From the NCBI GenBank assembly GCA_015060335.1, contig SUYR01000023.1, forward strand, positions 1-38,042: a stretch of 38,042 bases of DNA, given 5' to 3'. Below the pieces are notes generated by a model. It worked only from the letters and a program-made list of their open reading frames with translations, made no database searches and was not told the DNA's origin. Shown here piece after piece: positions 16,291 to 25,437 of the stretch; the stretch's first letter is position 1, and each line of letters starts with the position of its first letter. Origin of the DNA: Bacteroidales bacterium. Its GTDB lineage: Bacteria; Bacteroidota; Bacteroidia; Bacteroidales; UBA932. The position numbers and the translations under genes are program-made.

Positions 16291-17955
16291 TTAAATCAGA
16301 GTGATGATTCTGCCATCATATGGTGGTATGCTGACCTCGATTACCTTTCCGGGATATAAGGAATCAGACTTTTTGATTTCCATCCACTCGAACGCATGCT
16401 CAGGTATAGTGATCTTCATCTTTGCCTCGACTGACGAGAAGTTTACTCCTATCAGAAGTGTATGTTCACCATAATCTCTCAGGAATGCATAGTGCCTGTC
16501 CTTGTTGAAACCGTCTGAACTGAAATTGCAGTAACTCAGGTCGTATGTGGTTCCCTTGGTAACAGCCAAGTCTGAAGCAGCGGTCCTGATTATTTCAGCA
16601 AAGTGCACGAATATTTCTGCCTCTTTTCTTTCCAGCCCGTTGTTGACCAGTTCCTCCACATCAAGTCTGGCATAAGCCTTGTCCTTTATTACTTTTCTCA
16701 ATCTCTGTATGGAGGAAATACTCCACCAGTCAAAGATAGTGGTTCGTCCGTCCTTCCCGCTGAATCCTTCCGCATCCATGCCTCTCTCCCCTATTTCCTC
16801 ACCGAAATATATCATGAAAGGAGCTGTATTGAGGAATACAGATGTATGAAGCGCAGCAAATGTCTTTGATGCATCCTTTCCGAAGAATTCGGATCCAAAA
16901 CGCTGTTCATCGTGATTTTCAAGGAAATTGAGCATGTATGGCTGAAGATCACCGAGATATTGCCAGTTTCTTGTAATTCCGACAGTTGACTGCCAGAGTT
17001 CTACAGGCATTCCGTCATCGTTGACATTCTTCTCTACAATAGTTCTCAATGTGTCATACAGTCCGGATTTATCGTACAGATAGTCAAATCCAATATTTCT
17101 GATATATTCACCGTAAAGGTCTTTCTTATATACTTCAGCGATGAAGATCATTGACGGATATTCCGTTTTGACGGTTTCTATAAGCCATTTGAAGAACTGT
17201 GGAGGAACAAGCTCCACCATGTCGCATCTGAATCCATCTACTCCTTTACCTGCCCAATATCTTATGATATCAAGCATTTTATCCCATGTAGAAGTGTGCC
17301 AGTCGCAGTAATTTATCTTAACTGTCTCATACCAGTCATTTATGCCTGGTGATGAATTGTAGCAATTGTTACCCGTTGCCATTGCAGGAGTCTCATAGTA
17401 TGGACACACTCCTTCCGGACATGGAGTCGGTAACTGAAGTGTTTCTCCTGGATAATAGAAGAAGTCATTTTCCTCTTTCCAGTGTACGGTCTTGTCGTCA
17501 TTCTGGCCAAGAACAGGGTGTCCAGGAAGTGGATTGACTTTTCCATAGTCACGTGAAACATGGTTTGGAACAAAGTCTATAATGACTTTGAGGCCATTTG
17601 CGTGAGTCCTTTCAACGAGAGCTTCAAATTCTTGCATTCTCTCATCCGGATTGTCGGCAAGATATGGGTTTACATCGTAATAATCGCATATGGCATATGG
17701 AGATCCAGCCTTTCCTTTAACAAATTGTGGATGGGATGCAATGCATCCTTGAGTGGAAGACTGGGTCGAATGTCTGAGAACACCTGTAAACCATATATGA
17801 CTGCAGCCCAACCATTTGAAATAATCAAGGCTCGCCTGGTCAATGTCTGAGAATTTTCCTGTTCCGTTTTCTTCAAGACTTCCGTTCTCAACAGGATTTT
17901 TACTGTTGTTTCCCCAAAGTCTTGGCAGTACCTGATATATTATTGGCTTATTCAT
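16291..17955 (-). CDS. Cytoplasmic alpha-amylase family glycosidase (GH13)
   Basis: From the ATG at 17955 the product is 554 residues with no signal peptide, beginning MNKPIIYQVLPRLWGN. All GH13 conserved regions are present: region I VIIDFVPNHV (D127, H132), region II GVDGFRCDM (R243, nucleophile D245), region III FIAEVY (acid/base E274) and region IV FLENHDEQR (H348, D349). It should act on internalised alpha-glucans, such as glycogen or imported maltooligosaccharides, in the cytoplasm. A segment with several cysteines (about 179-198) lies before region II. A longer frame reaches 18027, but a clear promoter (17976-18007) lies inside it, so the 17955 start is preferred. It is divergent from the PagL-like gene and is not part of the beta-glucan locus. 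Confidence 0.92.
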   Translation of the reverse strand: MNKPIIYQVLPRLWGNNSKNPVENGSLEENGTGKFSDIDQASLDYFKWLGCSHIWFTGVLRHSTQSSTQGCIASHPQFVKGKAGSPYAICDYYDVNPYLADNPDERMQEFEALVERTHANGLKVIIDFVPNHVSRDYGKVNPLPGHPVLGQNDDKTVHWKEENDFFYYPGETLQLPTPCPEGVCPYYETPAMATGNNCYNSSPGINDWYETVKINYCDWHTSTWDKMLDIIRYWAGKGVDGFRCDMVELVPPQFFKWLIETVKTEYPSMIFIAEVYKKDLYGEYIRNIGFDYLYDKSGLYDTLRTIVEKNVNDDGMPVELWQSTVGITRNWQYLGDLQPYMLNFLENHDEQRFGSEFFGKDASKTFAALHTSVFLNTAPFMIYFGEEIGERGMDAEGFSGKDGRTTIFDWWSISSIQRLRKVIKDKAYARLDVEELVNNGLERKEAEIFVHFAEIIRTAASDLAVTKGTTYDLSYCNFSSDGFNKDRHYAFLRDYGEHTLLIGVNFSSVEAKMKITIPEHAFEWMEIKKSDSLYPGKVIEVSIPPYDGRIITLI

Positions 17956-17975
17956 TTCATCAATATTTTGCGGCG

Positions 17976-18007
17976 CGAAGATACGACAAATTAAATGCCT
18001 GCCAAAA
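17976..18007 (-). promoter_or_regulatory. -33/-7 promoter of the GH13 amylase gene
   Basis: On the minus strand TTTTG (18007-18003) and TATCTTCG (17983-17976, one mismatch to TAnnTTTG) are spaced by 19 bases. The predicted leader to the ATG at 17955 is about 15 bases. Confidence 0.65.
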
Positions 18008-18028
18008 TCATTTCTATCCAAAATCAAT

Positions 18029-18036
18029 TATCTTTG
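18029..18036 (+). promoter_or_regulatory. -7 promoter box of the PagL-like gene
   Basis: TATCTTTG lies 22 bases before the TTG start at 18059. No clear -33 TTTG. It is divergent to the amylase promoter. Confidence 0.5.
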
Positions 18037-18058
18037 CACCATATATACAAAAATTGAT

Positions 18059-19240
18059 TTGAGGACACCTTTACATATATTCATTCTGATATTTCTGAGC
18101 CTTTTCACCTCGTCAGTACTGAGTGCAGAGACCATCGGAGGTCATAAGCGGCGGAATTACGATTACACGCTCGGAGTAAATCTAAGGCCGTCATATGTCA
18201 TGCCTACACATGGCTTCTATAACGGTTGGAATCCTACGGGCAAGAAGATCAAGGCCGGTGGAGCATTGGACATGCAATATGCTTTTTCCAAAAAGACTCA
18301 AGGTGTCTATCAGGGAATAGGAGTGGCACTTCATACTTTCTTCTCCAAGGATCTGCTTGGTACTCCTGCAACCATATACATATTTCAAGGTGCTCCCCTT
18401 GCCCGTCTGTCAGACAGACTGGCTATAGGTTATGAGTGGAATCTCGGTATTTCATCCGGCTGGAAGGATAACGGAATGGTTACAGTCTCACCAATGAACG
18501 TGTATATCAATGTGGCCGCCTTGTTTACATGGAAATTGAATGAGCATTGGAATATTGTATTTGGTCCTGAATATACCCATTTTTCAAATGGAGACACAAA
18601 ATTTCCGAACGGAGGTGCCAATACCGTTAATTTCAGGATAGGTGCAAAAAGAAGTCTTGATGCATCTGAGACTGTTCCTGTAGAGAATATATTTTCAAGG
18701 ACAGAAACAGATAGCTCCATTCGGCAATCTCTCTCATATGACCTCGTATGTTTCGGCGGATGGCGGGCTGACAGGGTTCAGAAGGATAGGCATCTCTTCG
18801 TTTTCAACAAGGCCTTCCCGTTTGCAGGTCTCAACTTCAATCCGTTATATCATTTCAACAGATATCTCTCTGCCGGTGCGTCTCTGGATCTTCTTTATGA
18901 CAGAAGCGCAAACCTTACTGTAACTGAAAAACCTGACGGCAGTGCATCCTTTTCTTATCCTTCGTTTCTGCAGCAGGCCTCTGCGGGAATCTCGGCGAGA
19001 GCAGAGCTGTCGATGCCAGTATTTGCAGTAAATATAGGAATCGGGTACAGTCTCCAATTGGATAACTGTACCCGAAATATATCTTCCGAACTCAATGCCT
19101 TTTATGGAATATTCGCACTTAAGGCATTTGTCTGTGACAGACTGTTTCTGAATGTAAGCTACAGATTAAGTTCTGTACTATATTCTCATAATCTGATGTT
19201 CGGTCTCGGATGGAGGTTCGGATCTATTTTGCGTCCATAG
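18059..19240 (+). CDS. Acyloxyacyl hydrolase, PagL-like lipid A deacylase family
   Basis: A 393-residue outer-membrane protein with a signal peptide (about 1-22, LHIFILIFLSLFTSSVLSA). The segment GPEYTHFSNGDTKFPNGGAN carries the PagL-type His-x-Ser-Asn motif (H174, S176) followed by P-N-x-G; in PagL the His and Ser are the catalytic residues that remove the 3-O-acyl chain of lipid A. The third catalytic residue is not obvious here. The protein is about twice the size of classical PagL, as in other Bacteroidota members, with a second barrel-like half. The start appears to be TTG: no in-frame ATG lies between the -7 box at 18029-18036 and the signal peptide. The 3' end overlaps convergent pta by 17 bases. 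Confidence 0.75.
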   Translation: MRTPLHIFILIFLSLFTSSVLSAETIGGHKRRNYDYTLGVNLRPSYVMPTHGFYNGWNPTGKKIKAGGALDMQYAFSKKTQGVYQGIGVALHTFFSKDLLGTPATIYIFQGAPLARLSDRLAIGYEWNLGISSGWKDNGMVTVSPMNVYINVAALFTWKLNEHWNIVFGPEYTHFSNGDTKFPNGGANTVNFRIGAKRSLDASETVPVENIFSRTETDSSIRQSLSYDLVCFGGWRADRVQKDRHLFVFNKAFPFAGLNFNPLYHFNRYLSAGASLDLLYDRSANLTVTEKPDGSASFSYPSFLQQASAGISARAELSMPVFAVNIGIGYSLQLDNCTRNISSELNAFYGIFALKAFVCDRLFLNVSYRLSSVLYSHNLMFGLGWRFGSILRP

Positions 19241-20231
19241 CCTGGCAGGCTGTGATCGCCACCATCTTGTAGATATCATCCACAGAACATCCGCGACTGA
19301 GGTCGTTCACAGGACGTGCAATACCCTGAAGGATAGGACCTATAGCGTCAGCGTTACCGAGTCTCTGAACAAGCTTGTATGCAATGTTTCCGACCTCAAG
19401 GCAAGGGAATACGAGTACATTTGCATGACCAGCGATTTCTGAGCCAGGTGCCTTCTTCTGTCCTACTGACGGAACAAGGGCTGCATCTGCCTGAAGTTCG
19501 CCTTCCACCTTGAGAGAAGGATCGAGTTCCTGTGCAAGCTTTGTAGCTTCAACAACCTTGTCAACCACCTCATGCTTTGCTGAGCCTTTGGTTGAGAATG
19601 AAAGCATTGCCACTTTAGGATCTGCAAAACCTGCTACGCTCTTGGCTGTCTGTGCTGTGCAGACAGCGATCTGTGCAAGCTGTGAGGCATCCGGCATTGG
19701 GGTTACGGCAACGTCACCTACTACAAGGACACCGTTCTCGCCATACTCAGGTGTCTGAGTGATCATGAGCATAGCACCGCTGACACAAGTGATGCCAGGG
19801 GCACATTTGATGATCTGGAGTGCGGGACGGAGGGTCTCTCCTGTAGTGGAAAGAGCGCCGCTGATCTGACCGTCGGCATCACCGCTCTTGATGATAAGGC
19901 AACCGAAATAAAGTGGGTCGAGAACAAGCTGTGCAGCCTTTTCCGGTGTCATACCCTTATTCTTGCGGAGTTCATAAAGAAGATTTGCATATTCTGCAGT
20001 CTTCTCGCTTGTTGCAGGGTCGATAATGGTAGCCTTGGCAATGTTCTTAAGTCCCAGTTTGTCTGCAAGAGCGAAGATTTCATCCGGATTTCCGATAAGG
20101 ATAATATCTGCGATGTCATCTGCAAGAGACTTGTCGGCTGCTGTAAGAGTACGCTCCTCGAGTGACTCAGGAAGCACGATACGCTGTTTGTTTGACTTTG
20201 CGCGTGCAATGATGCTTTCAATAAGTGACAT
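19224..20231 (-). CDS. pta: Phosphate acetyltransferase
   Basis: From the ATG at 20231 the product is 335 residues (MSLIESIIARAKSNKQRIVLPES), the short single-domain Pta. Motifs include ADDIADIILIGNPDEIF, GCLIIKSGDADGQISGALST (conserved substrate loop), VLVVGDVAVTPMPDASQLAQ, MLSFSTKGSAKHEVV and LVFPCLEVGNIAYKLVQRLG. It interconverts acetyl-CoA and acetyl phosphate in the cytoplasm and is central to acetate production in anaerobes. A longer frame to 20267 includes the -7 box and is not used. No ackA lies beside it in this window. The gene overlaps the end of the PagL-like gene. Confidence 0.95.
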   Translation of the reverse strand: MSLIESIIARAKSNKQRIVLPESLEERTLTAADKSLADDIADIILIGNPDEIFALADKLGLKNIAKATIIDPATSEKTAEYANLLYELRKNKGMTPEKAAQLVLDPLYFGCLIIKSGDADGQISGALSTTGETLRPALQIIKCAPGITCVSGAMLMITQTPEYGENGVLVVGDVAVTPMPDASQLAQIAVCTAQTAKSVAGFADPKVAMLSFSTKGSAKHEVVDKVVEATKLAQELDPSLKVEGELQADAALVPSVGQKKAPGSEIAGHANVLVFPCLEVGNIAYKLVQRLGNADAIGPILQGIARPVNDLSRGCSVDDIYKMVAITACQAMDAK

Positions 20232-20254
20232 TTTCAGTAAGTTTTGATATTCTG

Positions 20255-20262
20255 CAAAAGTA
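20255..20262 (-). promoter_or_regulatory. -7 promoter box of pta
   Basis: TACTTTTG on the minus strand lies 23 bases upstream of the ATG at 20231. No clear -33 motif. The box falls inside the longer reading frame and so excludes the 20267 start. Confidence 0.55.
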
Positions 20263-20441
20263 CACAATTCTTTTGTATTTCCCTTTCTTTATTGCAGATT
20301 ATTCATTTTTCAATAATAATGCAATAAACACTATATTCTTATATTATTGTTCGGAAGTCATACAATTATTCGTTAGGATGAGTTTGATTTTTGAAATTTT
20401 CACAAATATTTTAGAAAAATGCTAAAAAACTCCGGATTTTC

Positions 20442-20471
20442 TTTGTCACTTTCGTGAAGGTGTTAACTTTG
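20442..20471 (+). promoter_or_regulatory. -33/-7 promoter of the seven-gene SusCD / GH16 operon
   Basis: TTTG (20442-20445) and TAACTTTG (20464-20471) are 18 bases apart. The predicted start near 20476 leaves a leader of about 43 bases before the ATG at 20519. No further promoter box was noted between the closely spaced genes down to 33696. Confidence 0.75.
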
Positions 20472-20518
20472 TATTGGGCAAAGTGCCACAGCAATTAATC
20501 CCCAAAACAATCGACGGT

Positions 20519-23500
20519 ATGACAAAACAAATTCTTGTCTTTTTTGTATGTCTTCTCGGCGGCTTTTGCATTACAGGCATTTCTGCTCAGACCCTTGAAG
20601 TCAAGGGCACGGTGACCGACGCTCTCAAAGAGCCCATACCCGGCGCCAATGTGCTTGTAAGAGGAACAACTGTCGGGACTTTCACAGACATTGACGGTCA
20701 CTTTTCCATTATGACTGCGCCTGATGCCGTTCTTGATATCTCGTCATTGGGATTTCTGGACAAAAGCATCAAGGTAGATGGCAGGACTGTTCTGGATGTC
20801 ATTCTTGAAAATGACACTGAAAGCATTGAAGAGACAGTGGTCATCGCGTACGGAACAGCAAGCAAGGCAACCGTAACAGGTGCTCTATCCTCTGTCCAGA
20901 CAGATGATCTTCTCAAATCTCCGGCTACAAGTGTCACAAACATGCTTGCAGGCAGCCTTCCGGGCGTGGCTGCAGTGCAGACAAGCGGACAGCCAGGAAA
21001 GGACGCTGCAACTATCTATATCCGTGGAAGCGGATCTCTTGATAACTCTCTTGCCACTCCACTGGTGCTGGTTGATGGCGTAGAGAGGGATTTCTCTCAG
21101 ATCGATCCTAATGAAATTGAAAGTATTTCTGTTCTTAAGGACGCATCAAGCACTGCCGTGTTCGGAGTGAGAGGTGCCAACGGTGTGATTCTGGTCACAA
21201 CCCGAAGAGGCCTCAGCGGTAAGCCCAGAGTATCTGTAAGCACATCACTCGGTCTTCAGCAGCCTATATCTCTTGTCAAACAGACCGGCAGTTATGAGTT
21301 TGCCAGGTTCTGGAACATGAAACAGGAACTTGACGGAGTCACAAACAAGAAACTGTATTTCTCGCGCGAAGCTGTGGAAGCGTATAGAACAGGATCTGAC
21401 CCTATCATGTATCCAAGCATGGACTGGCAGGACTACTGCTTCAACGATCTCTTTCTCCAGAGTAAGAACAACATCAATATTTCTGGAGGAAACGATAAGG
21501 TAAAATACTTCATTTCTGTAGGATATCTATATCAGAACGGACTTCTCAAACAGCTTCCGGGTCAGACTTATGACAACAATTACAGGTACGACCGGTATAA
21601 TTATCGTGCGAATATTGATGCCCAGCTGACTCCTACCACGCTTATGAAACTTGGAATCGGTGGAGTTGTCGGTAATACTCAGGAGCCAAGAAATGTGGTT
21701 TCGGACACAAATCAGGATCAGAATCCGTGGGTGATTTCTCAGATATGGACACACCCGTTTGCCGGGCCTGGATTCGTAGATGGAGTCCGTACCCTTGTTC
21801 CCAAGGATCTGGTCCCATTAGGTGAGATACTCAGAGACGGAATGTTCGTATTCTACGGCTGTGGCTATACCAGAAGGTACGATACGACTCTGAACATCGA
21901 TATTGACATCACACAGGATCTTGATTTCATTACTGAGGGCTTGAGTTTCAGTATAAAGGGAGCATATGACAATGCTTTCGCGCTTACCAAGAAATACACA
22001 GGAGGCGGTGTAGAATACCAGACTGCATATTATAAGTCATATTTTGATTCTGACGGTCAGATGGATCCTGTAAGTCCGGATTATGATAAGACAATAATCT
22101 ATGTACCTACGGGAAACGACACGCCTCTTTCATATTCGGAAACTCATGGAAGGAACCAGAACTGGTATGCTGAAGCGAGAATCAATTATGACAGAAATTT
22201 CGGCTACCATAAGGTTGGTGGACTTGTTCTTTACAATATGTCCCGGAATTACTATCCATCAACATATACATATATTCCGCGTAGCTATATGGGTCTTGTG
22301 GCAAGGGCTACATATTCATATATGACAAAGTATATGCTCGATGTAAATCTTGGCTATAACGGCTCGGAAAATTTTGCACCAGGCAAGACTCGTTTTGGAT
22401 TATTTCCCTCTGTTTCAATCGGTTGGGTAATGTCTGCCGAAGAGTTCATGAACAGGCAGAATGTATTCACTTATCTTAAACTCCGTGCCTCATGGGGTCT
22501 GGTGGGCAGTGACAAAGGAGTAAATACAAGATTCATGTATATGCCGGCAGTCTGGACGCAATCAGGATCCTACAGTTTTGGAGTTGACAATCCGGACAGC
22601 TCTCCTGCATTTTCAATGTCCAAGTTAGGAAACGATCTTGTCACCTGGGAAACAGCTGCCAAGACCAATGTCGGTTTTGATGCTAAATTTCTTAGCAACA
22701 GACTCTCTCTGGTTGCCGACTATTTCTATGAGGACAGGGAAGGCATTCTGATTGCCCCTCAGTCAACTCCTGGAATCATAGCCACATCTTCTCCTAATCT
22801 TAACATCGGAGAGGTAATAAACCAGGGATATGAGATAGAGTTGTCGTGGAATGATTCACCGCTGGCAGATTTCAACTATTTCATCAATGCAAACATGTCT
22901 TTTGCCAGAAACAGAATTGTTAATATGGATGAGGTGCCGAAACAATATCCTTATATGAACCAGACTGGAGGACCGACAGACCGTCAGACAGGAATGTATA
23001 AGTATATAAGGCTATATCAATATAGCGACTTCACCGAGAATCCGGATGGATCTCTTACGTTGGATCCTACCCTTCCTCAGCCATATCAGAAAGTATATCC
23101 GGGAGATGCAATGTATGCCGACCTTAATGGCGACGGAGTTGTAAACGGTGATGACAAATGTGTGACAGGATATAGCGAGCGTCCTGAATATATGGCAGGT
23201 CTGAATGCCGGAATAACTTGGAAAGGTCTCTCATTCAGCATGCAGTGGACTGGAGCTGCTCATGTTGACAAGATGCTGGATATCGAGTATCGTATTCCTT
23301 TCACAAATGCAGGAAAACGAGGGCTTCTCACATATTTCTATGATGACTGCTGGACTCCTGAAAACCAGAAGAATGCGCTCTATCCTCGTCCGGCTGAGAT
23401 ATCTGAAAGCTGGAATTCGGAAAACTCCACACTCTGGCTTATGGATTCCTCATATATCAGACTGAAGAATGTCACTCTTGGATACACACTCTCTGATATG

Positions 23501-23668
23501 AACTGGATGAAAAAGTTGGGAATAAGATCGATGATGTTCACCTTCAGCGGCTACAACCTTCTCACCTTCTCGAAACTCAAAGTGATCGATCCGGAGGGAC
23601 AGACAACAAGAACAGGAGACTACCCTCTCGTAAAACTCTATAATTTCGGACTTAACATTAATTTTTAA
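20519..23668 (+). CDS. SusC/RagA family TonB-linked outer-membrane channel (first pair)
   Basis: From the ATG at 20519 the product is 1049 residues with a signal peptide (MTKQILVFFVCLLGGFCITG, cleavage near ISAQ). A carboxypeptidase-regulatory-like domain follows (about 24-105, VKGTVTDALKEPIPGANVLV). Next are a TonB-box-like segment ETVVIAYGT and the SusC plug with IYIRGSGSLDNSLATPLVLV, DPNEIESISVLKDASSTAVF and GVRGANGVILVTTRRG. The barrel ends YNFGLNINF. SusC proteins form a lidded channel with SusD that imports oligosaccharides using TonB-ExbBD energy. It is the first gene of the operon, 9 bases before its SusD partner. Context (GH16) suggests a beta-glucan-type ligand. An earlier TTG at 20474 lies at the predicted transcription start and is unlikely. 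Confidence 0.95.
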   Translation: MTKQILVFFVCLLGGFCITGISAQTLEVKGTVTDALKEPIPGANVLVRGTTVGTFTDIDGHFSIMTAPDAVLDISSLGFLDKSIKVDGRTVLDVILENDTESIEETVVIAYGTASKATVTGALSSVQTDDLLKSPATSVTNMLAGSLPGVAAVQTSGQPGKDAATIYIRGSGSLDNSLATPLVLVDGVERDFSQIDPNEIESISVLKDASSTAVFGVRGANGVILVTTRRGLSGKPRVSVSTSLGLQQPISLVKQTGSYEFARFWNMKQELDGVTNKKLYFSREAVEAYRTGSDPIMYPSMDWQDYCFNDLFLQSKNNINISGGNDKVKYFISVGYLYQNGLLKQLPGQTYDNNYRYDRYNYRANIDAQLTPTTLMKLGIGGVVGNTQEPRNVVSDTNQDQNPWVISQIWTHPFAGPGFVDGVRTLVPKDLVPLGEILRDGMFVFYGCGYTRRYDTTLNIDIDITQDLDFITEGLSFSIKGAYDNAFALTKKYTGGGVEYQTAYYKSYFDSDGQMDPVSPDYDKTIIYVPTGNDTPLSYSETHGRNQNWYAEARINYDRNFGYHKVGGLVLYNMSRNYYPSTYTYIPRSYMGLVARATYSYMTKYMLDVNLGYNGSENFAPGKTRFGLFPSVSIGWVMSAEEFMNRQNVFTYLKLRASWGLVGSDKGVNTRFMYMPAVWTQSGSYSFGVDNPDSSPAFSMSKLGNDLVTWETAAKTNVGFDAKFLSNRLSLVADYFYEDREGILIAPQSTPGIIATSSPNLNIGEVINQGYEIELSWNDSPLADFNYFINANMSFARNRIVNMDEVPKQYPYMNQTGGPTDRQTGMYKYIRLYQYSDFTENPDGSLTLDPTLPQPYQKVYPGDAMYADLNGDGVVNGDDKCVTGYSERPEYMAGLNAGITWKGLSFSMQWTGAAHVDKMLDIEYRIPFTNAGKRGLLTYFYDDCWTPENQKNALYPRPAEISESWNSENSTLWLMDSSYIRLKNVTLGYTLSDMNWMKKLGIRSMMFTFSGYNLLTFSKLKVIDPEGQTTRTGDYPLVKLYNFGLNINF

Positions 23669-23677
23669 GACACAAGT

Positions 23678-25435
23678 ATGAAGAATATAAGTAAAATAAT
23701 ATTCTGTGCAGGACTTCTCATGCTTATGTCTTGTTCACAGATCAGTCTGGACAAGGACTTTCTGGGAGACCGTCCGGAAAGCTCAGGTGCAGATATCACG
23801 AAGATGTTTTCAAGTGCATCAGAGGCAGACAAGGTCCTCAATGAGGCATACAGAAATCTTCCGTATGGCATACCGACATCTCTTGACAACAAGCTGGGTG
23901 GAAATATTCTGGAGTCTCTCACCGACCTTTGTCAGAGTTTCAGGGACAACATCAGCGACGGTCCTATGAAACTCTACTATAATGGCTCATTGAGCGCATC
24001 TACAGTAAATACTTCAGCTGCATATTGCTTTACATCCGAAACGGATTGGACTTCAATTAGATATGCGTGGTTATTTATAGAAAATGTTTCGAATGTTCCC
24101 GATTATTCAGAAGAAGAGAAATCCAGAAGAATAGCAGAAGCAAAGACGATAATAGCTCTGTCATATTTTGACATGCTCAGGTATATAGGAGGTGTTCCAT
24201 GGCTTGATCATGCAGTTGACGTAAATGAAACTATGAATTTCCCTCGCAGTACCTTTGCTGAGACAGTTGATAATATTGTAGCTCTGCTGGATGAGGCAAT
24301 CCCAGCCTTGAGATGGAAAGAAGACGCCATCAACGAAGGCAGAATGACAAAAGCAGGTGCAATGGGATTGAAGTTCAAAGTCCTCCAGTGGGCTGCAAGT
24401 CCTACATTCAATTCGGAAGTACCTTGGCATGAGAGTGCGGACGAATACACATGTTATGGAAATTTTGATGCGGCACGTTGGAGCAAAGCCTTGGCTGCTG
24501 CTCAGGATTTCTTTACAGAACTCAGCAACAGGGGCGAATATTCTCTTATTCAGGCAGAAGAGCAGACTCATCAGGGACGCAGGCTCGCCTATCGCAAGGC
24601 ATATTATGACCGTGGCGGCAGTGAGGTGCTTATTTCAATACGACATGGATATGGTCCCGAGACACATAACATTTTTGTTAACCAGCGCCATTATACTGGT
24701 CCTACATTGAACTATGTCGATATGTTCCCTTGGGCGGACGGAAGTGATTTTCCGGAAGATTTCAACTGGACTTCCCCATCAAGACAGCCTTTTTTCGAAT
24801 ATACAGACGGTCAGATGGTACCCACACGTGATCCTCGTCTTTATGAGAATGTTGCCTGTCCAGGTGAATCGTATTGTGACGGAACTACCGCTCCTGTGTA
24901 TATGAATCATTCAAGCTATAAGGACGGCAGCGGATTTCTGATAATGAAATATGTTCTTCAGCAGAACAGTGACCGTTCAGGAAAACCGGTACATTGGTCA
25001 TATCTGCGACTTGCAGAACTTATGCTCGACTATGCTGAGGTAATCAATGAGGCTGGAAACGGTCCGGACCAGACCGCATATGGACTCATAAATGATGTAA
25101 GAGCAAGAGTGGGCCTTTCTGCAATTCCTGCGGGACTTGACAAGACACAGTTCAGGGAAATTGTTCTTAGGGAAAAGGCTTTGGAACTCGGATTTGAGCA
25201 GTCACGCTGGTTCGATCTGGTAAGACACGACAGGCAGAATGATTTTACCAAGACTCTGTACGGTCTGAGAAGCAAGGGCAATGACCTGACCAGACCTACA
25301 GCCTTCACCTTTGAAAAGGTAGAACTCTCGAGACGCTACTGGCAGGATAACTGGGATACAAAATGGTATCTTTCTCCAGTACCTCAAGACGAGATCAACA
25401 AGAAGTATGGTATGACACAGAATCCTGGTTGGTAA
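23678..25435 (+). CDS. RagB/SusD family surface glycan-binding lipoprotein (first pair)
   Basis: A 585-residue lipoprotein with the signal MKNISKIIFCAGLLMLMSC (lipid Cys19). The TPR-rich SusD fold is visible: AEAKTIIALSYFDMLRYIGG in the N-terminal helices, and a C-terminal region with LRLAELMLDYAEVINEAGN, INDVRARVGL and REKALELGFEQSRWFDLVRH, ending YLSPVPQDEINKKYGMTQNP, the usual SusD tail. It caps the upstream SusC channel at the cell surface and binds the glycan. It starts 9 bases after that SusC gene and ends 2 bases before the second SusC gene. Confidence 0.95.
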   Translation: MKNISKIIFCAGLLMLMSCSQISLDKDFLGDRPESSGADITKMFSSASEADKVLNEAYRNLPYGIPTSLDNKLGGNILESLTDLCQSFRDNISDGPMKLYYNGSLSASTVNTSAAYCFTSETDWTSIRYAWLFIENVSNVPDYSEEEKSRRIAEAKTIIALSYFDMLRYIGGVPWLDHAVDVNETMNFPRSTFAETVDNIVALLDEAIPALRWKEDAINEGRMTKAGAMGLKFKVLQWAASPTFNSEVPWHESADEYTCYGNFDAARWSKALAAAQDFFTELSNRGEYSLIQAEEQTHQGRRLAYRKAYYDRGGSEVLISIRHGYGPETHNIFVNQRHYTGPTLNYVDMFPWADGSDFPEDFNWTSPSRQPFFEYTDGQMVPTRDPRLYENVACPGESYCDGTTAPVYMNHSSYKDGSGFLIMKYVLQQNSDRSGKPVHWSYLRLAELMLDYAEVINEAGNGPDQTAYGLINDVRARVGLSAIPAGLDKTQFREIVLREKALELGFEQSRWFDLVRHDRQNDFTKTLYGLRSKGNDLTRPTAFTFEKVELSRRYWQDNWDTKWYLSPVPQDEINKKYGMTQNPGW

Positions 25436-25437
25436 TT

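Noticed and set aside
24161..24571. 136-codon minus-strand frame inside the first SusD gene
   Set aside because: Antisense to a clear SusD coding region and lacking any signal or domain.
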